A program made the translations under genes and the position numbers. 64,000 nt of DNA from Crassaminicella thermophila (GTDB lineage: Bacteria; Bacillota; Clostridia; Peptostreptococcales; Thermotaleaceae): the NCBI RefSeq assembly GCF_008152325.1, contig NZ_CP042243.1, positions 1,555,026 through 1,619,025 on the forward strand. The letters run 5' to 3'. How positions within the stretch are numbered: the stretch's first letter is position 1; every line of letters starts with the position of its first letter. Under the pieces are notes generated by a model, which was not told where the DNA came from, did no database searches, and worked only from the letters and a program-made list of their open reading frames with translations. Below are positions 56,820 to 64,000 of the stretch, piece after piece.

Positions 56820-58218
56820 TTATAGTATAAATTTATTTAAATCTTGATTAAGGATTTTATCATTTAATTTATTTTTTACATAATCCCTATCAATAATAAC
56901 TTCATCTTCTTTCAATTCTGTAATTTCAAAAGATATATCTTCAAGCAACTTTTCTAAAACAGTATGCAATCTTCTTGCACCTATATTCTCAGTTTGCTCA
57001 TTTATCAAATATGCAATATTTGCTATTTCATCTATAGCATCTTCATTAAAATGAATTTTTATCCCTTCTGTTTCTAATAACAATTTATATTGCTTAATCA
57101 ATGCATTTTCTGGTGCTACTAATATTTCTTTAAAGTTTTCTTTTGAAAGACTTTCTAATTGAACCCTTATAGGAAATCTACCTTGAAGTTCTGGAATAAG
57201 ATCAGAAATTTTAGAAACATGAAATGCACCAGCACCTATAAATAATATATGATCTGTTTTTACGGGACCATATTTAGTATTAACAGTACTTCCTTCAACT
57301 ATAGGAAGTATATCTCTTTGTACTCCTTCCCTAGAAATATCAATACTTCCTTTGTAATCACTGCTAGCTATTTTATCAATTTCATCGATAAAAATAATCC
57401 CATTTTGCTCTGCATTATATATAGCTTCATTAATAATCTCATCCATATCTAAAAGTTTTTGTGCTTCTTGTTCTAATAATATCCTCCTAGCTTCTTTCAA
57501 AGGTACTTTTCTTTTTTTTATTTTCGGAGGTAAAATCCCTCCCAAAATATCGTTGATATTTATATTCATTTCTTCATTTCCCAATCCTGAAAAAAGCTCT
57601 ATTGTAGATGAACTATTATCTTCTACTTCGATTTCAACAATCTCATTTTCTAATAACCCTGTTCTTAGTTTATCTCTTATTTTCTCTCTTTTTAATTTTG
57701 CTGATGCTAATTCTTCTTCATAGTTAATATCTTGATTATAATTAGAATTTACATTTCCAAAAAAAGCTTCTAACGGATTTTTAAATGTATTATTTTTTTC
57801 AGGTAATGGCACAAGAATATCTAACAACTTATCCTCTATTGAACTTTCTGCTATTTTATATTTTTCCTCTATTCTAGTATTTTTAGTCATTCTAATAGAA
57901 GTTTCAACCAAATCTCTTACCATAGACTCGACGTCTCTACCTACATAACCTACTTCTGTAAATTTCGTTGCTTCTACTTTTTACAAAAGGAGCAGCGATC
58001 AATTTAGCTAATCTTCTTGCAATTTCAGTCTTTCCAACCCCTGTAGGTCCAATCATCAATATATTTTTTGGCTTAATTTCTTCTTTAAAATAATCAGGTA
58101 GTAGACTTCTTCGATATCTATTCCGCAAAGCTACTGCAACAGATTTTTTTGCATTCTTTTGTCCAACTATATATTTATCTAGTTCACTAACAATTTTTCT
58201 CGGAGTAAGATCTTTCAT
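56820..58218 (-). pseudogene. hslU: ATP-dependent protease ATPase subunit HslU (ClpY), frameshifted
   Basis: The AAA+ unfoldase partner of HslV, split in two frames. Codons 1-80 (start 58218) are normal and include Walker A GPTGVGKT at 57-64. The frame then runs 13 wrong residues to TAG at 57937. Removing one base from the five-A run on the coding strand (T-run 57978-57982) restores [18 protein letters not shown] and leads into the downstream frame of 367 residues from MVRDLVETS, with Walker B IIFIDEID and sensor residues intact. The repaired protein would be 465 residues, the normal length. All else looks well conserved, so this is either a very recent null mutation, a phase-variable tract or a sequencing error. 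Confidence 0.9.
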
Positions 58219-58230
58219 CGTATCACTCCT

Positions 58231-58761
58231 TTAAAGGGTTTCAATAGATATATGAGTATTAGTAAAAACACATATAGAAGATGCAATATTTAAAGCTTCA
58301 CTAACGATATCTTTTGCAGACATATTTGTATTTTTATATAAAGCTTTTGCTGCTGCCAAAGCATAGGATCCTCCAGATCCTATTGCTATCACACCATCAT
58401 CAGGCTCTATCACTTCACCATTACCTGATATAACCAAAATACTTTCTTTATCAATTACTATCATCATAGCTTCTAATTTTTTTAAAAATTTATCTTGTCT
58501 CCATTCCTGAGCAAGTTCAACAGCAGCACGTTTTAAATGTCCACTATGTTGCTCTAATTTTGCCTCAAATTTTTCTGTTAAAGTAAATGCATCCGCTACA
58601 GAACCTGCAAAACCAACTAGTACTTTTCCTCTATATAATTTTCTTACTTTCTTTGCTGTATGCTTTATTATAGTTTTCTCTCCAAATGTAACCTGCCCAT
58701 CTCCTCCAATAGCTATATCATTATTCCTTTTTACAGCTACAATTGTTGTACCGTGAAACAT
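58231..58761 (-). CDS. hslV: ATP-dependent protease peptidase subunit HslV (ClpQ)
   Basis: A 176-residue proteasome-like threonine peptidase. After a short propeptide MFHG the catalytic Thr5 stands in [31 protein letters not shown] and [15 protein letters not shown] follow. It forms a dodecamer capped by HslU. It is intact although the hslU reading frame next to it is broken. GGAGGTG site before the ATG. Confidence 0.96.
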   Translation of the reverse strand: MFHGTTIVAVKRNNDIAIGGDGQVTFGEKTIIKHTAKKVRKLYRGKVLVGFAGSVADAFTLTEKFEAKLEQHSGHLKRAAVELAQEWRQDKFLKKLEAMMIVIDKESILVISGNGEVIEPDDGVIAIGSGGSYALAAAKALYKNTNMSAKDIVSEALNIASSICVFTNTHISIETL

Positions 58762-58800
58762 TGTTTCACCTCCAAAATACTTCTCAACAAACCATGTGAA

Positions 58801-58829
58801 ATGTTATCATATTTTCTTAATTTATTCAA
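58801..58829 (-). promoter_or_regulatory. Candidate promoter for hslV-hslU-codY
   Basis: TTGAAT (-35, 58824-58829), 17-base spacer, TAACAT (-10, 58801-58806) on the minus strand in the topA-hslV gap, about 40 bases before hslV. Each hexamer matches four of six consensus bases. Confidence 0.45.
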
Positions 58830-58864
58830 TATGAAATTTTAAAAATTATAAAATTTTCGATTTA

Positions 58865-60931
58865 TCATACCTTTTCTTCAACTCTTTTATATTTACACTC
58901 TTTATTTGAGCACTGTATAATGGTATCATTTTTTCTATTCTTCTTTACAAGTAGAGATCCACATGTTGGACATTTTTCAGAAATAGGTCTATTCCATACC
59001 ATAAAATTACATTGAGGAAAATTACCACATCCATAAAACAATCTTCCTTTTTTTGATCTTCTTTCTACTATATCTCCTCCACAGAGTGGACATTCTACGC
59101 CAATCTTTTTTACAAATGGCCTTGTATGCTGACATTCTGGATAAGCAGAACAAGCTAAAAACTTTCCATACTTACCATATTTAATTACCATATTCTTCTG
59201 GCATACTTCACATATTTCATCCGTTTCTTCTTCAACTAATTCTATTTTTTTTATTTCTTCTTCTGCATGTTTTAGTGTTTGACTAAATGGTTTATAAAAA
59301 GTATCAATTACTTCAACCCATTCTAATTTATCTTCTTCTATTTTATCTAACTGCTCTTCAAGATCTGCTGTAAAATGTTCATCTACTATATCTGGAAAAT
59401 ATGTTTTTAATAAATCAGTTACAATAATTCCTAATTCAGTAGGTTTCAATGATTTGTTCTCTCTTTCAACATAGCCTCTACTTAATATTGTAGATATAAT
59501 AGGCGCATATGTACTTGGTCTTCCTATATTCTTTTCTTCTAACTCCTTTACTAATGAAGCTTCTGTAAATCTTGGTGGCGGCTGGGTAAAATGCTGCTTA
59601 GGTTCTATATTTTTCAAATCTAACTTTTGTCCTTTTACAACCTGAGGTATTTCATTATCTGAAACTTTTACATATGAATAAACCTTTAAAAAACCATCAA
59701 AAACCAGCTTCGCACCTGATGCTTTGAATAATAAACCATTATTTGTTATATCTAGCGAATAAGTATCATAAACAGCACTTTTCATTTGGCTTGCTAGGAA
59801 ACGTTCCCAAATTAGCTTATATAATTTATACTGATCCCTTTTTAAAGACGTTTTAATTTTATCAGGATTTCTATCTATTGAAGTTGGTCTGATAGCTTCA
59901 TGAGCATCTTGTGCCTCTTTCTTTGTTTTATATATTTTTTCATCATCAATATATTCACTTGAATAATTTTGTATAATATATTGTTTAGCACTTTTCTTTG
60001 CTTCATCAGAAACTCTAGTCGAATCTGTTCTTATGTATGTAATTAAACCTACAGACCCTTCTCCTTCGATATCTATTCCTTCATATAATTGTTGTGCTAT
60101 ACTCATAGTCTTTTTCGTTGTAAAACCTAGTCTATTTGCTGCTTCTTGTTGTAGTGTACTAGTAGTAAAAGGAGGATAAGGATTCTTTTTCTTCTCTTTT
60201 CTTTTAATATCAGATATAATAAAAAATCCATCCTTTAATTTTTCTAAAATATCTTCTACAGAATTTTTATTATACAAATCTATTTTTTTATCAACACTAC
60301 CATAGAATTTCGCTTCAAAGCTTTCATTTTTATCTTCAACAGTTAAAAATACTATTATACTCCAATATTCCTCTGGTATAAAATTTTCAATTTCTTTTTC
60401 TCTATCACATATAATTTTCGTAGCAACAGATTGAACCCTACCTGCACTTAATCCCTTTCTAATTTTTCTCCAAAGTAGGGGACTAATACTATACCCAACT
60501 AATCTATCTAACACACGTCTTGCTTGTTGCGCATCTACTAGATTCTTATTAATTTTCCTAGGAATTTTTACTGCATTTTTTATTGCCTCTTTAGTAATTT
60601 CATGAAATTCAATTCTACATTTTTCTTCTTCAATAGATAAAATATTGGCTAAATGCCAAGAAATAGCTTCACCCTCTCTATCAGGGTCAGTGGCTAATAG
60701 TACTTTTTTTGCTTTTTTTACTTCCTTCTTTAATTCTTTAATAACAGGACCTTTTCCCCTAATTGTTATATAATAAGGTTTATAATTATTATCAATATCT
60801 ATTCCCATTTTGCTTTTTGGTAAATCTCTTACATGCCCAACAGAAGCAACAACTTTATAATTTTTGCCTAAAAACTTTCCGATTGTTTTAGCTTTGGCAG
60901 GAGATTCTACTATAACTAATGATTTTGCCAC
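58865..60931 (-). CDS. topA: DNA topoisomerase I
   Basis: A 688-residue type IA topoisomerase that relaxes negative supercoils. TOPRIM with LVIVESPAKAKTIGKFLG and LLATDPDREGEAISWHL; catalytic tyrosine in GLITYIRTDSTR near residue 300; three C4 zinc modules at the C terminus (CEVC...C, CPLCGG...C, CPTCG...C). The start is a GTG at 60931 with GGGGGTG in front, giving the standard AKSLVIVES N terminus. The trmFO and xerC genes that follow topA in B. subtilis are absent here. Confidence 0.97.
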   Translation of the reverse strand: MAKSLVIVESPAKAKTIGKFLGKNYKVVASVGHVRDLPKSKMGIDIDNNYKPYYITIRGKGPVIKELKKEVKKAKKVLLATDPDREGEAISWHLANILSIEEEKCRIEFHEITKEAIKNAVKIPRKINKNLVDAQQARRVLDRLVGYSISPLLWRKIRKGLSAGRVQSVATKIICDREKEIENFIPEEYWSIIVFLTVEDKNESFEAKFYGSVDKKIDLYNKNSVEDILEKLKDGFFIISDIKRKEKKKNPYPPFTTSTLQQEAANRLGFTTKKTMSIAQQLYEGIDIEGEGSVGLITYIRTDSTRVSDEAKKSAKQYIIQNYSSEYIDDEKIYKTKKEAQDAHEAIRPTSIDRNPDKIKTSLKRDQYKLYKLIWERFLASQMKSAVYDTYSLDITNNGLLFKASGAKLVFDGFLKVYSYVKVSDNEIPQVVKGQKLDLKNIEPKQHFTQPPPRFTEASLVKELEEKNIGRPSTYAPIISTILSRGYVERENKSLKPTELGIIVTDLLKTYFPDIVDEHFTADLEEQLDKIEEDKLEWVEVIDTFYKPFSQTLKHAEEEIKKIELVEEETDEICEVCQKNMVIKYGKYGKFLACSAYPECQHTRPFVKKIGVECPLCGGDIVERRSKKGRLFYGCGNFPQCNFMVWNRPISEKCPTCGSLLVKKNRKNDTIIQCSNKECKYKRVEEKV

Positions 60932-61007
60932 AATTTCACCCCCATTTTTTGAAGCAATAGTAATTATATCAGAAAGCTTTTCAAATTTCAAAATATTAAT
61001 CGTAAAA

Positions 61008-62087
61008 TCACTTTGCTATTAGCAAATTTCCAGGTAACTGTTCAACTAATCCTTTTAGCTGTAATATTGTAATAATACTACTAATGTTACTAATATTCCA
61101 TCTTAGTTCTTTGAAAAGCAATTCAATATGTATTGGCTGATTAGCTAATATTGCCTTATAAACTTCAGACTCTGTATCGCTAAGTTGAATCAATTCTTTA
61201 TTGTTATCTTCATCTACCTTCATATTAAGTTCTTCAAGAACATCATCTATATCTGTCACTAACTTTGCACCATCTTGAATTAATTTATTAGTTCCCATAC
61301 TTAAACTACTGTTTATATTCCCAGGTACAGCAAATACTTCTCGCCCTTGATCTAATGCAAATTCTGCTGTAATCAAAGAACCACTATTTATATTTGCTTC
61401 TATTACAATTACTCCTTTTGATATACCACTAATAATTCTATTCCTTGCTGGAAAATTTATAGGTAAAGGCTTAGTTCCTACTCCATATTCAGACAATATT
61501 GCCCCATTTTTTTCAATTTCTTTCATTAAGTTGTGATTTGATTTTGGATAACAAATATCCAGACCACATCCTAATATAGCAATTGTTCTGCCTCCATTTT
61601 CTAGAGCTCCTTTATGCGCCATAGTATCAATACCATAAGCCATTCCACTAACAACAGTTATTCCTTTCTTTGCTAAGTCACTAGCAAACTTATAAGCTAC
61701 ATATTTTCCATAAGCTGAAGCCTTTCTAGCTCCTACTATAGCAATAGCATTCATATCTCTACTTAATATATTTCCTTTTTTAAATAATATAAAAGGGGGA
61801 TCATATATATGTTTTAAATTTTCTGGATATTCTTTGTCTTCTCTATCTAAAATATCTATATTATATTTTCTTGTATTATTAATTTGTTCAAGTATTTTTT
61901 TTGAATCTCTGTTATTTATAATGTTATGAACAATATTATGATTTATTCCTTTAAGTTTCAATAGCTCATCAGCAGATGCTTTATATACATATTCTGCACT
62001 TTTAAAATATTTCAATAAATTTTCTAAAGTTTTATTTCCCACACCTTTTATACTTTTTAACCAAATTAAATAGTCTTTTTCATGCAT
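61008..62087 (-). CDS. dprA: DNA processing protein DprA
   Basis: A 359-residue DprA, which loads RecA on incoming single-stranded DNA in transformation. An N-terminal helix-hairpin-helix/SAM-like part (IKGVGNKTLENLLKYF), a Rossmann core (IVGARKASAYGKYVA, GMAYGIDTMAHKGAL, SGSLITAEFALDQGREVFAVPG in part) and a C-terminal winged helix. The ATG at 62087 has AAAGGTG at 6 bases; a GTG at 62096 is part of that site. Confidence 0.95.
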   Translation of the reverse strand: MHEKDYLIWLKSIKGVGNKTLENLLKYFKSAEYVYKASADELLKLKGINHNIVHNIINNRDSKKILEQINNTRKYNIDILDREDKEYPENLKHIYDPPFILFKKGNILSRDMNAIAIVGARKASAYGKYVAYKFASDLAKKGITVVSGMAYGIDTMAHKGALENGGRTIAILGCGLDICYPKSNHNLMKEIEKNGAILSEYGVGTKPLPINFPARNRIISGISKGVIVIEANINSGSLITAEFALDQGREVFAVPGNINSSLSMGTNKLIQDGAKLVTDIDDVLEELNMKVDEDNNKELIQLSDTESEVYKAILANQPIHIELLFKELRWNISNISSIITILQLKGLVEQLPGNLLIAK

Positions 62088-62102
62088 TTTATTCACCTTT
62101 AA

Positions 62103-63638
62103 TTATACATCCCAAAATTTTCTATCAAGGTTTCTATATTGAATAGCTTCTGCAATATGTGGTACTAAAATCTGTGGACTATTTTCTAAATCTGCAATAG
62201 TCCTACTAAGTTTAATTATTCTATTATATGCTCTAGCACTCAATCCTAACTTATGAAAAGCATCCTCTAGCAACCTTTTTTCTTCAGAGCCTATTTTACA
62301 ATACTTTTTCATTAATTGAGGAGAAAGCTGAGAATTAAATAAAATATTGCATTTTTTATACCTTTCTAGCTGTATTTTTCTTGCTTTGTCAACATCTAAT
62401 TTCATTTGAGTAGAAGTTTTCCATGTCTTTTCTTTTGTTAACTCATCATACTTTACTGGAAAGACCTCAATATGCATATCAATTCTATCTAATAATGGCC
62501 CAGAAATTTTAGATAAATATTTTTTAATTTGCATTGGTGAACAAGTACACTGATGCAATGAATCTCCATAGTGTCCACATGGACATGGATTCATACTCGC
62601 TACTAATATAAATTTAGATGGATATGTTAATGTTGTATTTACTCTAGAAATAGTAACAAATTCATCTTCCATAGGCTGTCTTAATATCTCTAATACACTT
62701 CGTTGAAATTCAGGAAGCTCATCTAAAAACAAAACACCATAATGGGCTAATGATACTTCTCCTGGCTTTGGCTTTCTACCTCCACCTACTAAAGCAACAC
62801 TAGATATAGTATGGTGTGGAGATCTAAAAGGCCTTTCCTTTACTAAAGATGCTTGGTTAGATAATTCTCCTGCAACACTATATATTTTTGTAACTTCCAA
62901 TTTTTCTTCGTATGTCATATCAGGAAGAATAGTTGGAAATCTACGTGCTAACATGGTTTTTCCTGAACCAGGTGGCCCTATCATTAAAATATTATGACCT
63001 CCTGCAGCAGCAATCTGAAATGCTCTTTTTACCATTTCTTGTCCAACTACATCTCCAAAATCTATATCATAACTACTAATCACTTGATTTGAGCTTTTTT
63101 GATTAGATTTATAAGGAACTACTACAAAATTTCCTTGAAAATATTTTATAATATCTATCAAACTATCAAATGGATAAATTTCTATATCTTCAATCATTGC
63201 AGCTTCTTCTGCATTCCATTTAGGCAATATTATTTTTTTTATTCCTTGATTCCTTAATGCAATCACAAGTGGTAATGCTCCTGTTACTCTATTTAGGCTC
63301 CCATTTAATGACAATTCTCCAATAAAAGCAAATTTTTCAATATCTGTATTTTCTATCTGACCAGATGCTTGCAATATTCCTAAAGCCATAGGTAAATCAA
63401 AATGTGTCCCTTCTTTTTTTGTGTTTGCAGGAGCTAAATTTATAGTAATCCTTTTCATCGGAAACTCAAGCCCAGAATTTTTTATTGCAGATCTAACTCT
63501 CTCTTTTGATTCTTTAACAGCCATATCTGGAAGTCCAACTATATTTAAAGCTGGCAATCCATTGGATATATCTACTTCTACTTCTGTGATACTACCATCT
63601 AATCCATTTAAAATACAACTTAAGACCCTAGATAGCAA
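62103..63638 (-). CDS. comM: YifB/ComM family Mg-chelatase-like AAA+ ATPase
   Basis: A 511-residue protein: N-terminal Lon-like ChlI domain (NIVGLPDMAVKESKERVRSA), AAA+ core with Walker A IGPPGSGKTMLARRFP and Walker B LFLDELPEFQRSVLE, and a C-terminal helical domain. ComM is a branch-migration helicase for recombination of transformed DNA in Gram-negatives; in Firmicutes the role is less known. Start is a TTG at 63638 with AAAGGAGG. Pairing with dprA suggests DNA uptake or recombination. Confidence 0.93.
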   Translation of the reverse strand: MLSRVLSCILNGLDGSITEVEVDISNGLPALNIVGLPDMAVKESKERVRSAIKNSGLEFPMKRITINLAPANTKKEGTHFDLPMALGILQASGQIENTDIEKFAFIGELSLNGSLNRVTGALPLVIALRNQGIKKIILPKWNAEEAAMIEDIEIYPFDSLIDIIKYFQGNFVVVPYKSNQKSSNQVISSYDIDFGDVVGQEMVKRAFQIAAAGGHNILMIGPPGSGKTMLARRFPTILPDMTYEEKLEVTKIYSVAGELSNQASLVKERPFRSPHHTISSVALVGGGRKPKPGEVSLAHYGVLFLDELPEFQRSVLEILRQPMEDEFVTISRVNTTLTYPSKFILVASMNPCPCGHYGDSLHQCTCSPMQIKKYLSKISGPLLDRIDMHIEVFPVKYDELTKEKTWKTSTQMKLDVDKARKIQLERYKKCNILFNSQLSPQLMKKYCKIGSEEKRLLEDAFHKLGLSARAYNRIIKLSRTIADLENSPQILVPHIAEAIQYRNLDRKFWDV

Positions 63639-63688
63639 CCAAATACCTCCTTTTATAAACCGTTCTTATTTAATGATTATTACATTAT

Positions 63689-64000
63689 TTACTGTATTAT
63701 ATTCTTAATATGATTTACTTTAGGAGATATTGGAGAAGAAATGATTATTTCAATAGCATCAAATCGAAAATTACAATCTTTTAAATTGGAAATTTGAATA
63801 TAATATTGTCCTGATTTTAACAGATGATTTTTCTTAGTAGTATTAATTGCTTCTATAGGCCTCCCAAAAGATAAGCTACTTCTTGTTTTAACCTCAACAA
63901 ATATATATGTATCATTTTTATATGCAATAATATCTATCTCTCCGAATCTACATTTAAAGTTTGATTTTATAATCCTATAGTGTTTTTTTTGTAAATATTC
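63689..64000 (-). CDS. YraN (UPF0102) family nuclease-fold protein, C-terminal part
   Basis: The last 103 codons of a protein running off the window edge. FGEIDIIAYKN followed by YIFVEVKTRSSLSFGRP and EAI is the UPF0102/YraN signature, an endonuclease-like fold with the D-(E/V)xK metal motif. The N terminus and the first motif glutamate lie outside. In B. subtilis this family (YlqH/YraN region) is also upstream of dprA-topA. Function is not established. Confidence 0.9.
   Translation of the reverse strand, partial: EYLQKKHYRIIKSNFKCRFGEIDIIAYKNDTYIFVEVKTRSSLSFGRPIEAINTTKKNHLLKSGQYYIQISNLKDCNFRFDAIEIIISSPISPKVNHIKNIIQ

Noticed and set aside
58762-58864. CodY-binding site upstream of hslV
   Set aside because: AATTTTTAAAATTTC matches only about 10 of 15 consensus positions, which is expected by chance in such AT-rich DNA.

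Overview
The window is AT-rich and almost every supportable gene lies on the minus strand, so it reads from the 64000 end towards position 1. Gene content and order match the codY-fla/che-rpsB-dxr-polC-nusA-infB-rpsO-pnp-ylxY-M16 peptidase chromosome segment of Bacillus subtilis. Several traits point instead to a motile, probably spore-forming member of the Clostridia (Alkaliphilus/Crassaminicella-like): very low GC, a FlbD-MotA-MotB-FliL block, ispG between rseP and polC, and a short FlgD. Genus assignment is inference. No rRNA, tRNA, insertion sequence, prophage, CRISPR array or integration site was seen; this is vertically inherited core DNA.

Layout in transcription order. (1) 64000-58.2 kb: partial yraN, comM/yifB, dprA and topA (DNA uptake, recombination, topology), then the hslV protease. 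(2) 58.2-56.0 kb: hslU, split by a one-base frameshift, and codY, followed by two stacked terminators. (3) 55.6-25.6 kb: a flagellar/chemotaxis superoperon from flgB to sigD. It holds rod and basal body genes (flgBC, fliEFGHIJ), a large YlxF/MotE-like protein, fliK, flgD, flgE, flbD, motAB, fliLMY, cheY, the export gate (fliOPQR, flhBA), flhFG, a PilZ protein, cheBAWCD and sigD. (4) 25.6-24.0 kb: a tail of poorly known genes between sigD and rpsB: a decayed fapA (DUF342) remnant, a Lys-rich small protein, a SwrB-like protein, and an MltG-like N-terminal domain without a catalytic domain. (5) 24.0-11.5 kb: rpsB, tsf, pyrH, frr, a PASTA-like mini-protein, uppS, cdsA, dxr, rseP, ispG and polC (translation, isoprenoid/lipid carrier synthesis, replication). 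(6) 11.4-0 kb: rimP, nusA, rnpM, ylxQ, infB, rbfA, nrnA, truB, ribF, rpsO, pnp, a ylxY-type deacetylase and a partial M16 peptidase (ribosome maturation, RNA turnover).

The genes form a few long polycistrons with tiny spacings or 1-23 nt overlaps, separated by hairpin terminators. Ribosomal protein genes rpsB and rpsO have sigma-A-like promoters and structured leaders that suggest autoregulation. The chemotaxis set is of the B. subtilis type: CheC and CheD are present, and both CheC and FliY keep intact CheY-phosphatase motifs. No cheR is present in the window.

I found no wholly new multi-gene system. The most useful non-routine observations are the hslU frameshift, the fapA relic beside sigD, the small proteins in the sigD-rpsB gap, the frr-coupled PASTA mini-protein, the enlarged MotE-like protein and the candidate r-protein leader RNAs.
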